Origin: Candidatus Kosakonia sp. 282A-S69
Lineage (GTDB): Bacteria; Pseudomonadota; Gammaproteobacteria; Enterobacterales; Enterobacteriaceae
Direction of reading: 5' to 3'
NCBI RefSeq assembly: GCF_029433855.1
Contig: NZ_JAROAU010000003.1
Span: forward strand, 1,318,957-1,382,956
Length of the DNA: 64,000 nucleotides
In this document: positions 39,623-47,856 of the stretch, piece by piece
Layout: the number at the start of each line of letters is the position of its first letter
Position numbering within the stretch: the first letter of the stretch is position 1
Program-made: the position numbers and the translations under genes
The notes under the pieces: generated by a model
Told to the model about the DNA's origin: nothing
Databases searched by the model: none
The model's input: the letters and a program-made list of their open reading frames with translations, nothing else

Positions 39623-39697
39623 GCCGTTTCACACTAACGGGGAGGGCGTACCGCCTTCCCCGCATTGGGCTGAGTAAACGCTTTCAGGGCCCGTATT

Positions 39698-39733
39698 CAA
39701 ACGCAGCCGCTTTACCTAAAACGGCGCCGTTTG
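39698..39733 (+). repeat. 36-nt hairpin element, copy 2 (before tagH)
   Basis: Starts CAAACGCAGCCGCTTT and ends AAAACGGCGCCGTTTG. Same length and fold as copy 1 at 37915; by my count 28 of 36 positions are identical. One inner pair changes from A-T to C-G and another from G-T to G-C, keeping the pairing. Flanking bases (GAGTGCACATA against GAATGCGTATA) are also similar. Confidence 0.75.
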
Positions 39734-39762
39734 AGTGCACATAACTCCAGCAGGAATACGCG

Positions 39763-41592
39763 ATGCGATTCACTATTATCACCAATAAACCCGGTCATCA
39801 GCCGCCGCAAAGCCGCTGCGACTTTTATCCTCCGGGCGGCACCATTGGCCGCGGCACCGACAATAATCTGGTGCTGCCGGATAACGACCGCTCTATTTCC
39901 CGTCTGCAGGCCATTGTTCATATCTCCGGCACGGGTGAATGCCGTGTCACCAACCGCGGCAACGTTACGCGCGTTGTGCTGAACGACATTCCGCTGGAGC
40001 GCGGCCGTCAGGTGGAGCTGCAGGATGGGGATATTCTCGGTATCGATGAATACCGCATCGAAGTGAGCGATCTCATTCAGGACACCCAGCCGGTAAGCCG
40101 CATGGCCGAGGAGATGTATCCGAAGCCGACGCCTGCTCCGGCGGCGAAGCCTGCACCTGCACCCACTGCTGCGCCAAAAAACGCCGCAGAGAGTGCGCCA
40201 GCCTCGGTGCCGACGGAGATTTGGGACAGCCTGATGCAGGAGTTCTCTATCTCTGACAGCATCTCCAGCAGCCGCGCCAGGCCCGCCGAGCCGCAAAACT
40301 TCAACCCCTTTGCCGAACCGAAAGAGCCGGAGCGCAACCCGGAAGATCCGCTCTCATTGTTAAATAACCATGAGCCGCTGGTGGCACCGAAATCGCTTGA
40401 TTCGGACAATCTGTTCAACGACGAGCAGCTGTTCAAAAACGACAGCATCTTTAACGACGCCACGCCATCGACCCTGGTCCCGCCGGTTGAACCGGTACAG
40501 GCGCCTAAAGAGAGTGCGCCTGAGAGTGACGAACTCGATCCGCTGGCGCTGTTTGGCGGCAGTGGTAGTGCCCCGCAGGCGCGTAGCGACGATCCGCTTG
40601 GGCTGCTGAGCGGTGCCGTCCCGCTGGCCCATGCTGATGAGATTGCCCCGGCGAAAGCGCAGGAGCCGGCGCAGCCAATCATTACCGACTTGCAGGCCAG
40701 CGAGCCGCCGGCAGAGCAGCAACCGATTATTACCGACCTGCACGCAGAAGATTTGCGCGGCACACCGCTCTTCGCCGAAGAAGAACCGATGCCGTTGCAG
40801 GAAGGCGTGCAGGAGCAGCAGGAGCCGCAGGATTATGCTGGTATTACGCTGCCGACGCCGCAGGCAGTTCAGCGCAGCGCGGCGCAGACGCCGAAAGGGC
40901 GCTTGCGTATCGATCCGGTGCAGAGCCCCGGCGCGAAAGCCGCCCCTGCCAGCACCTCCGGCGACAGCGGCGATGTGCTGCAAGGCGAGCTGCTTGAAGC
41001 GCTGCTGGAGGGGATGGGGCTTGGCGACATGCAGCCCGTTCCGCAGTTTGATAAAGAGAACATGCGCCAGTTTGGCCAGATGTTGAGTATGTTTTCGCAG
41101 GGCACCGTCGCGCTGCTCTCTTCGCGTTCGATCTTAAAGCGCGGCGTGAAAGCGGATATGACAATGGTGCTGGACGATGCAAACAACCCGTTCAAACTGC
41201 TGCCGTCGGGTAAAACCGTTCTGATGCAGATGTTCGGCAACCGCATGCCGGGCTTTATGCCGCCGAAAAAATCGGTGCGCGATGCGCTGATCGATCTGCA
41301 GGCGCACCAGTTGGGGATGATCTCCGGTATCCGTGCCATTATCGCGGCGATGCTGCAATCCTTTAATCCTGAGCAGCTGGAAGAGGACGCGAAACGTGAT
41401 GGTGCGACTTCACGTCTTGGCGTACTCTCCAACCGCAAGGCCGCAATGTGGGACTACTTTGTGCGCACCTATGCGCAAACCGCCGGTGAGATTGACGATG
41501 ACTTCCATACCCTGTTCGGTGAAGCGTTCCTCCACGCTTACGACATGGAGGTTAACCAGTACAAAGACTCACAAAGCGGATCGGAAGAATGA
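39763..41592 (+). CDS. tagH: T6SS FHA-domain protein TagH (Fha)
   Basis: 609 residues. An N-terminal FHA domain (about 15-100: GGTIGRGTDNNLVLPDNDRS, ISRLQAIVHI) binds phosphothreonine. A long Pro/Glu/Ala-rich disordered middle follows (about 110-410), and then the conserved T6SS FHA C-terminal domain (about 420-600, MTMVLDDANNPFKLLPSGKT). In Pseudomonas the kinase PpkA phosphorylates Fha1 to turn the system on and PppA reverses it; both partners are encoded here. Overlaps pppA by 4 bases. Confidence 0.92.
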   Translation: MRFTIITNKPGHQPPQSRCDFYPPGGTIGRGTDNNLVLPDNDRSISRLQAIVHISGTGECRVTNRGNVTRVVLNDIPLERGRQVELQDGDILGIDEYRIEVSDLIQDTQPVSRMAEEMYPKPTPAPAAKPAPAPTAAPKNAAESAPASVPTEIWDSLMQEFSISDSISSSRARPAEPQNFNPFAEPKEPERNPEDPLSLLNNHEPLVAPKSLDSDNLFNDEQLFKNDSIFNDATPSTLVPPVEPVQAPKESAPESDELDPLALFGGSGSAPQARSDDPLGLLSGAVPLAHADEIAPAKAQEPAQPIITDLQASEPPAEQQPIITDLHAEDLRGTPLFAEEEPMPLQEGVQEQQEPQDYAGITLPTPQAVQRSAAQTPKGRLRIDPVQSPGAKAAPASTSGDSGDVLQGELLEALLEGMGLGDMQPVPQFDKENMRQFGQMLSMFSQGTVALLSSRSILKRGVKADMTMVLDDANNPFKLLPSGKTVLMQMFGNRMPGFMPPKKSVRDALIDLQAHQLGMISGIRAIIAAMLQSFNPEQLEEDAKRDGATSRLGVLSNRKAAMWDYFVRTYAQTAGEIDDDFHTLFGEAFLHAYDMEVNQYKDSQSGSEE

Positions 41593-42383
41593 ATATCAGC
41601 ACCGCCTCAATATCACGACAAGGCGAGCGTGCCAGTAATCAGGATCAGACCGGAGAAACCATCGGCGAGCGCGCCGCCTGTTTTGTCGTCTGCGATGGCA
41701 TCGCCGGTTTGCCCGGCGGTGACAAGGCGGCCGAGCTGGCGCGTAATGCCATCATCACCGAGTTTGACGGCGATGAGCACCTCAATGCCCAGTACATTCG
41801 CAACTACATCAACGGCGCGAATCGTGCAATTCGAAAAGAGCAGCAAGCGGTACAGGATTACAACCGCATGGGTACCACCATGGTCAGCCTGTTTATCGAT
41901 CGCGATTATGAGCTGGCCTACTGGGCCCATGCCGGAGACAGCCGCCTCTATCTTTTTCGCCGCGGCTGGCTCTACCATGTCACCACCGATCACAGCCTGG
42001 TCCAGCAGATGAAAGATGCCGGACATCAGGTCGAAGGTATTAACGGTAACCTGCTCTATTTCGCGCTTGGCCTCGGCGAAGATGAGCGTGAGCCGAGCTA
42101 CAGCGATGTGGTGCCGATTGAAGATGGTGACGCCTTCTTACTGTGTACAGATGGTTTCTGGCACGGCGTTACCGAAGAGCAGATGCAACAGTCGCTGCAT
42201 ATGGTTAATACGCCAGACGAGTGGCTGACATTAATGAATCAGATCCTGCTAAAGAACGGTGCCGGGTCACAAACCCAGCAGGATAACTACAGCGCCGTGG
42301 CGGTGTGGATGGGTACGCCTCAGGAGACCACGCTTTTGCATACGATCTCTGAAGCCGCTCAGTTTTTCCCTCTTCGTGATTGA
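41589..42383 (+). CDS. pppA: T6SS PP2C-family phosphatase PppA
   Basis: 264 residues of a PPM/PP2C serine-threonine phosphatase. Metal-binding motifs: FVVCDGIAGLPGGDKAA, WAHAGDSRLYLFR, LLCTDGFWHGV and QQDNYSAVAV. No transmembrane segment. It would dephosphorylate TagH and reset the T6SS. Translationally coupled to tagH by an ATGA overlap. Confidence 0.93.
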   Translation: MNISTASISRQGERASNQDQTGETIGERAACFVVCDGIAGLPGGDKAAELARNAIITEFDGDEHLNAQYIRNYINGANRAIRKEQQAVQDYNRMGTTMVSLFIDRDYELAYWAHAGDSRLYLFRRGWLYHVTTDHSLVQQMKDAGHQVEGINGNLLYFALGLGEDEREPSYSDVVPIEDGDAFLLCTDGFWHGVTEEQMQQSLHMVNTPDEWLTLMNQILLKNGAGSQTQQDNYSAVAVWMGTPQETTLLHTISEAAQFFPLRD

Positions 42384-42403
42384 TACAGCTTACAAGGACT
42401 TTT

Positions 42404-43381
42404 ATGAAACTTTGGCTACCGGGTTTGGCCCTGCTTGCGGCATGTGGCAGCGCGCAGGCAGAAAACTACCGCATCGTGCAATCGCCTTCGCAAAAACTGG
42501 ATGTCTGGATCGACAATGTTGAGGATAACACCCCCAAAAGCTGGTGCGGCAAGACGCTGCCGCTGCGCATTGTCACCGGCGGCGAGAAAAAGCCTTCCGT
42601 TCTGAACAACTTCTTACCCCGCCTTGGTGCGCTGCTGGAAAACCAGTGCGGTGCCCTGACGCAGGTGCACTGGAAACTGACCGACGCGCAGGGCGCGATG
42701 CTGGCCGAAGGGACCGCAGATAAAGCCAAAGAGTGGCAGCCGATTGTCACCTCAAACGGCGCAGCGCCAGCGCAAACCTCCACGCTGCAACAGCCGGTTG
42801 GTCGCCCTGAAGATCTCTCCCCGCCCGCCAACCGCGCTCCGTGGCAGGAGTTCACCCTGCAGGATGGTTGCCATCTGCGCACCTTCTGGCAGGGCGACGC
42901 CAGCGCGGCGGCACTCTTCATCCCTGCTAAAGAGGATGGCAAGTGCGAGAAGGGCGGCTGGCTGAACGGTCGCAGCGATGTTACGCAGGTCAGCAATGGC
43001 GCTGAAAAGAAAATTACCATGACCTTCGTCCACGGCTTCCCGGTGAGCGGCCTGAGCGACAAAGTGGACGCCGACCGTCTGCTGATCACCACCGTGAATA
43101 ATGAACGTATGGTGGTGAGCGAAGGCAGCCTGGCGCAAAGCTGGATGATCCTGCCTTACGTCAACAGCCTCAACGGCTGGCAGGCTAACGGCACCGTCGC
43201 CGTAGAGATTTCGCGCGAAGTCGCCAGCGATGCCACGCGCTTAAAAGCGCGGCTGGATGAAGTGCGCAAAGTCTGGACACCGTGGTTCGAGCCAGGCACC
43301 CGCCTCAATATTCTGCTGATTGATTCCCTGCATCCGCAGTTGCGCGATCCCGCCGTCGGGACTTACAAAACCGTCAACTAA
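42404..43381 (+). CDS. Secreted T6SS-cluster protein of unknown function
   Basis: 325 residues from ATG 42404, which has AAGGAC upstream; the longer frame from 42380 overlaps the pppA end. The signal peptide MKLWLPGLALLAACGSAQA has a cysteine near the cleavage region, so either signal peptidase I or lipoprotein processing is possible. The mature protein has paired cysteines (SWCGKTLPL, NQCGALTQV, DGCHLRTFW, KCEKGGW). I recognise no catalytic motif. Being between pppA and tagJ suggests a periplasmic accessory role; that is inference. Confidence 0.6.
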   Translation: MKLWLPGLALLAACGSAQAENYRIVQSPSQKLDVWIDNVEDNTPKSWCGKTLPLRIVTGGEKKPSVLNNFLPRLGALLENQCGALTQVHWKLTDAQGAMLAEGTADKAKEWQPIVTSNGAAPAQTSTLQQPVGRPEDLSPPANRAPWQEFTLQDGCHLRTFWQGDASAAALFIPAKEDGKCEKGGWLNGRSDVTQVSNGAEKKITMTFVHGFPVSGLSDKVDADRLLITTVNNERMVVSEGSLAQSWMILPYVNSLNGWQANGTVAVEISREVASDATRLKARLDEVRKVWTPWFEPGTRLNILLIDSLHPQLRDPAVGTYKTVN

Positions 43382-43390
43382 GGAACCGCT

Positions 43391-44203
43391 ATGAATACCT
43401 TATTTCAACAACTGGCGGGTGAATCACTGCAGGATAGCCTCGCGCAGCTCGAAAGCCGTATCCGCAGCCAGCCGGGCGATGCTGACTTACGCGCCGCGTT
43501 CGCGCAGCTGCTCTGTCTCGATGGCAACTGGACACGTGCCCAGGCGCAGTTAAAAAGCTGGCAGGGGCTCAAGCCGCAGGCACAGCCGACCGTGACCCTC
43601 CTTGAGCAGGCGATCGAAGGCGAGCGTCAGCGTGCCGATGTAATGGCCGGTCGCGCACGTCCGGTTGCGCCAATCGAGCAGTATCCGTGGCTGGCAGAGA
43701 TGATTAGCGCGCTGGATCCGCAGGGCAGTGATGTCGACGCGCTGCGTGACGCGGCGCTGGAGAAGGCCGACGCTAACCCCGGCCAGCTCGCGATGCAGGA
43801 TGGGCAGACGGTGGCATTCGACTGGCTAATGGATGGTGATGGCCGCTTCGGGCCGGTATGCGAAGCGATTGTGAATGGCCGCTACTTCTGGCTGCCGTTT
43901 AGCGCCATTTCGGCGATGCAGTTTCAGGCACCTGCCAGTGTCACTGACCTGGTGTGGCGTCACACGCTGGTGCGCCTGCGCGATGGCAGCGAACAGGTGT
44001 GCCAGATCCCGGCGCGCTATCCGCTCGATGCCAGTTCGGAAGATCGCTTCAAGCTCTGTCGCGTCACCGAATGGCAGCCTCTGGCGGGCGAGTCGGCGCA
44101 CTACCTCGGGCACGGGCAAAAGGTGTGGCTCAATGATGGTGCCGAATATTCACTACTCGATCTCGCTACGGTGACCTTCGCTGCGGATGCGACGAATGAG
44201 TAA
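43391..44203 (+). CDS. tagJ: T6SS accessory protein TagJ (ImpE/SciE family)
   Basis: 270 residues. The N-terminal half is TPR-like (SLAQLESRIRSQPGDADLRA, FAQLLCLDGNWTRAQAQLKS) and the C-terminal half is the ImpE fold (FGPVCEAIVNGRYFWLPF). In Pseudomonas the homologue binds the TssB sheath subunit and modulates ClpV-driven recycling. It lies next to tssE, and its last 8 bases overlap the likely tssE start. Confidence 0.9.
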   Translation: MNTLFQQLAGESLQDSLAQLESRIRSQPGDADLRAAFAQLLCLDGNWTRAQAQLKSWQGLKPQAQPTVTLLEQAIEGERQRADVMAGRARPVAPIEQYPWLAEMISALDPQGSDVDALRDAALEKADANPGQLAMQDGQTVAFDWLMDGDGRFGPVCEAIVNGRYFWLPFSAISAMQFQAPASVTDLVWRHTLVRLRDGSEQVCQIPARYPLDASSEDRFKLCRVTEWQPLAGESAHYLGHGQKVWLNDGAEYSLLDLATVTFAADATNE

Positions 44204-44765
44204 CTCTGCACAACACGATGAGGGCGATCTGCTGCGCAGCGGCTGGCGCTCGCGTCGCGGCAAAGATACCGTTGGCGCACGCGACAAAATGCAGCCCTCG
44301 CTGCTTGATCGTCTGACGGACGACGCGCCGGACAAAAAGCAGGAGCCTGCGAATAACAATCTGATTACCCACTCGGCCCTGCGCCGCAATGTTTTGCGCG
44401 ATCTGCAGTGGCTGTTTAATACCATCAATAACGAAGCGCAGCAGGATCTCTCCGGCTTCGATGAGGTGCGCCGCTCGGTGGTCAACTTCGGTGTCTCGCC
44501 GCTGGCGGGCAAGCGGATGTCCGATATCGAATGGAATGATATTCAGCGCAAGCTCACCGATGCGATCCTGCACTTTGAGCCGCGCATCCTGCCGCAGGGC
44601 CTGCAGGTGCGCTGCATCTCCGATACCAAATCGCTGGATCTGCACAATATCCTGTCGATTGAGATCAAAGGTCGTCTGTGGTGTGTGCCCTATCCGCTGG
44701 AGTTCCTTTTTCGTACCGATGTGGATCTTGAAAACGGGCATTTCGAGTTGAAAGACGCGGGGTAA
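44196..44765 (+). CDS. tssE: T6SS baseplate subunit TssE (gp25-like)
   Basis: 189 residues from ATG 44196 (MSNSAQHDEGDLLRSGWRSR), overlapping the end of tagJ; an ATG three codons earlier at 44187 is also possible. The gp25-like wedge domain carries NVLRDLQWLFNTINNEAQQD, SVVNFGVSPLAGKRM and AILHFEPRILPQGLQV. TssE nucleates sheath assembly at the baseplate. tssF starts 4 bases after the stop. Confidence 0.94.
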   Translation: MSNSAQHDEGDLLRSGWRSRRGKDTVGARDKMQPSLLDRLTDDAPDKKQEPANNNLITHSALRRNVLRDLQWLFNTINNEAQQDLSGFDEVRRSVVNFGVSPLAGKRMSDIEWNDIQRKLTDAILHFEPRILPQGLQVRCISDTKSLDLHNILSIEIKGRLWCVPYPLEFLFRTDVDLENGHFELKDAG

Positions 44766-44768
44766 TTC

Positions 44769-46640
44769 ATGGAAAGCAAATTACTGGAGTACTACAACCG
44801 CGAACTCGCCTGGCTGCGCGAAATGGGCCAGGAGTTTGCCGGGCGCTACCCAAAAGTGGCCGGACGTCTGGGCATGCGTGGGATGGACGTTTCCGACCCC
44901 TATGTCGAGCGTCTGATGGAGGGCTTCGCCTTTCTCACATCCCGCGTACAGTTAAAAATGGACGCCGAGTTTCCGCGCTTTTCCCAGCGTCTGCTGGAGA
45001 TGGTCGCGCCAAACTACCTGGCGCCAACGCCCTCAATGGCGATTGCGGAACTGCAGCCGGACAGTGCCAAAGGCGATCTGAGCAACGGCTTTATGGTGCC
45101 GCGCGGCACCATGATGGACAGCCAGGTGATGAAGAAGAATGGCGTCACCTGTAGCTACACCACCGCGCACGACGTCACGCTACTGCCGCTGCAAATTAGC
45201 CAGGTAGAGCTTGGCGGCGTACCTGCCGATCTCCCTCTGGCGCAGGTTGGTTTAAGCCAGCGCGGGGCGCAGAGCGCGCTGCGTATTCGCCTGAGCTGCG
45301 ATGGCCCGGTCAACCTCAGCCATCTCGATTTCGATCGTCTGGAGCTCTTCCTGAGCGGGCCTGATATGCAGGCGCTGCAACTGCTTGAGCTGCTGATGGA
45401 GCATCAGGTAGGCATGGTTTGCCAGGCAAATGCGCCGCAGGCGGCACTGCACGTGCTGGCGGATGATGCGCTGCGCCAGGAGGGCTTTGAAGCGAACCAG
45501 TCTCTGTTACCTGACGATCTGCGCAATTTTGACGGTTACCGGCTGCTGCAAGAGTATTTTGCTTTCCCGTCGCGTTTCCTCTTCATCAGCCTGCAGGGGC
45601 TGCGCACGATGCTGGAGGGCAGCGGTGAAGCCAAATCTTTCGACATCATTATCCTGCTTGATAAAGCGGACGGTCAGCTGGAGCGGGTGGTGGATAAGAA
45701 TCACCTGGCGCTGCACTGTACACCGGTCATCAACCTCTTTCCGAAGGTCGCCGAGCGGCAGAAGCTGAGCGAAAGCCTGCACGAATACCATCTGGTGGTC
45801 GATAATATCCGTCCGCTCGATTATGAGATTTACTCTGTTGGCAAAATTCACGCCAGTGTCGATGGTCAGCGCGATGAGCAGACTTTCCGTCCTTTCTGGA
45901 GCAGCTGGAGCCAGGATGATGGCAATTACGGTGCCTACTTCTCGGTAAGGCGCGAGCAGCGCGCGCTCTCTGAGCACGCTCAGCGCTACGGCACCCGCAC
46001 CGGCTATATCGGCTCTGAGGTGTTCGCTTCGCTGGTGGATGAGCAGCATGCGCCGTGGCGCGAAGATTTACGCTACATCACCGCCGAAGTGCTGTGCACC
46101 AGCCGCGATCTGCCGCTGATGCTGCAGCAGGATATGGGGCAATTTGTGCTGCCCGATTCGCTGCCGGTAAAATCACTCAAGCTGCGTAAAGGACCGACGC
46201 CGCCGCGACCCGCGCTGGCGGAAGGGCTCAGCACCTGGCGCTTAATCAGCCAGCTGCAGATGAACTATCTCAGCCTGATGGATGGCGAAAACGGCGAGGG
46301 CGCTGCGGCGCTGCGCCAGCTGCTTGGGCTCTATACCCGGCTGGCGGAAGCGCCGGTGGCGCGCCAGATTGAGGGGGTGCGCCATTGCGTGCTGGAGCCG
46401 GTGCACCGCCGGGTGCCGGAGCCGGGGCCGATTGTCTTTGCCCGAGGTGTTGGCATTACCCTTACCGTGGATGAGCAGGCCTTCTCCGGCTTCAGCCCAT
46501 GGCTCTTTGGCAGCGTACTGGAGCGCGTCTTTGCCCGTCTGGTCGGCATGAACAGCTTTACGGAGTTTACCCTCAAGAGCCAGCAGCGCGGCGAAGTGGG
46601 TTACTGGCCGCCGCGGATGGGCAAGAGGGCACTGATATGA
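44769..46640 (+). CDS. tssF: T6SS baseplate subunit TssF
   Basis: 623 residues. Canonical N-terminus LLEYYNRELAWLREMGQEFA, then FPRFSQRLLEMVAPNYLAPT and the conserved C-terminal LFGSVLERVFARLVGMNSFT. It forms the TssF2-TssG wedge with the next gene, which it overlaps by 4 bases. Confidence 0.96.
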   Translation: MESKLLEYYNRELAWLREMGQEFAGRYPKVAGRLGMRGMDVSDPYVERLMEGFAFLTSRVQLKMDAEFPRFSQRLLEMVAPNYLAPTPSMAIAELQPDSAKGDLSNGFMVPRGTMMDSQVMKKNGVTCSYTTAHDVTLLPLQISQVELGGVPADLPLAQVGLSQRGAQSALRIRLSCDGPVNLSHLDFDRLELFLSGPDMQALQLLELLMEHQVGMVCQANAPQAALHVLADDALRQEGFEANQSLLPDDLRNFDGYRLLQEYFAFPSRFLFISLQGLRTMLEGSGEAKSFDIIILLDKADGQLERVVDKNHLALHCTPVINLFPKVAERQKLSESLHEYHLVVDNIRPLDYEIYSVGKIHASVDGQRDEQTFRPFWSSWSQDDGNYGAYFSVRREQRALSEHAQRYGTRTGYIGSEVFASLVDEQHAPWREDLRYITAEVLCTSRDLPLMLQQDMGQFVLPDSLPVKSLKLRKGPTPPRPALAEGLSTWRLISQLQMNYLSLMDGENGEGAAALRQLLGLYTRLAEAPVARQIEGVRHCVLEPVHRRVPEPGPIVFARGVGITLTVDEQAFSGFSPWLFGSVLERVFARLVGMNSFTEFTLKSQQRGEVGYWPPRMGKRALI

Positions 46641-47680
46641 CCGAGACGTCCGCGCTCAAGCCTGCGATTATCCGCGTTAACAGCTTGCCGGATGCCTTCT
46701 GGCAGAATGTGATGGCGACGCCGTGGCGTTACGATCTCTTTACCCTGCTGCGTCGCGTGGATGCGCGCGGCGGGGAGCGCTACCCGCTAGGGCGCGCGCC
46801 GCTGCCGCGCTTTGAGTCGCTGCGCATCGGGCAAACGCCGTCGCTCAGCTTCGCGCCGGCAACGCTCGCCGGGGTGAAAAAGCGCGAAGCGTCGCCGCTG
46901 TATGATGTGTCGATTTACAGCTTTGGCCTTTTTGGCCCCAACGGCCCGCTGCCTATCCACCTGACAGAGTATGCGCGCGAGCGTATCGATCACCATCAGG
47001 ATGAGAGCATGAGCGCCTTTGCCGATCTCTTCCATCACCGGCTGACGCTCCTCTTTTATCGTGCGTGGGCGGATGCCCAGCCGACGGTCTCCCTCGATCG
47101 CAAAGACAATAACCGCTTCGAGCACTATATCGCTTCGCTGATCGGTATGGGGCAGCCGGGACAGCTGGAGAAGGGGACGCTCAGCCCCCACTCCCGCTTC
47201 GCGCTGGCGGGGCATCTAACCCGCAACGGCCGCGATCCAGAGGGGCTGGCGAAGATCCTGCGCGGCTATTTCAACGTGCCGGTAAACATTGTCGAGAACG
47301 TGCCTCAGTGGATGCCGCTCAGCCCGCGTGAGCGCGCGCGCCTTCAGGGAGGGCGACATGCGCCGCGTCTGGGGCAGTCGACCTTTCTTGGCGAGGCGGT
47401 GCGCGACGTGTGCCATAAATTTCGCATTGAGATCGGCCCGCTCCCGGCTGAAACCTACCGGCGCTTTCTGCCGGGAGAGAAGTATATCGCCGCGCTGCGT
47501 GACTGGGTGCGCCAGTATCTGGGCATTGAGTATCAGTGGGCGGTGAAAGTGATTCTGCGCAGCGAAGATGTGGTCGGCGCAGCGCTGGGCGGCGACAGCC
47601 GTCTGGGGTATAGCGCCTGGCTCGGTATGCAACCGAGGCCAGAAGCGCGTGGAGATTTGGTATTTAGCCCGGAGGGGTAA
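46637..47680 (+). CDS. tssG: T6SS baseplate subunit TssG
   Basis: 347 residues from the ATGA overlap at 46637 (MTETSALKPAIIRVNSLPDA). Family segments: RYDLFTLLRRVDARGGERYP, SIYSFGLFGPNGPLPIHLTE and the C-terminal LGYSAWLG. It pairs with TssF. A longer in-frame reading from 46499 would run deep into tssF and is rejected. Confidence 0.95.
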   Translation: MTETSALKPAIIRVNSLPDAFWQNVMATPWRYDLFTLLRRVDARGGERYPLGRAPLPRFESLRIGQTPSLSFAPATLAGVKKREASPLYDVSIYSFGLFGPNGPLPIHLTEYARERIDHHQDESMSAFADLFHHRLTLLFYRAWADAQPTVSLDRKDNNRFEHYIASLIGMGQPGQLEKGTLSPHSRFALAGHLTRNGRDPEGLAKILRGYFNVPVNIVENVPQWMPLSPRERARLQGGRHAPRLGQSTFLGEAVRDVCHKFRIEIGPLPAETYRRFLPGEKYIAALRDWVRQYLGIEYQWAVKVILRSEDVVGAALGGDSRLGYSAWLGMQPRPEARGDLVFSPEG

Positions 47681-47740
47681 TCCTTCGATTTTGCATCCCA
47701 GTCTGACGTCTGCACAAAATCATTCGCGTTGCGTTGCACG

Positions 47741-47778
47741 GTAAGCCAGCGTATCCCGGACGCTTACACCCGTAAGCG
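47741..47778 (+). repeat. Competing inverted repeats before clpV
   Basis: Three related segments lie in the 176-bp tssG-clpV gap: GTAAGC (47741-47746), CGCTTAC (47761-47767) and GTAAGCG (47772-47778). The middle one can pair with either flank, giving two mutually exclusive hairpins, the downstream one with a 4-base loop. The same GTAAGCG core occurs in the hairpin after tssC at 36129. Confidence 0.5.
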
Positions 47779-47856
47779 ACAAAGGAGATGGGGCCGCCAT
47801 CGACGAGACAGCACGAAGGATGAAGTGCTAATTAATTATGAATAATGGAAGAACCC

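Noticed and set aside
37801-39733. CRISPR-like repeats between hcp and tagH
   Set aside because: Only two copies, 1.7 kb apart, with coding sequence between them; not an array.
46499-46636. Longer N-terminus of TssG
   Set aside because: This part overlaps conserved tssF coding sequence; the ATGA junction at 46637 gives the family-length protein.
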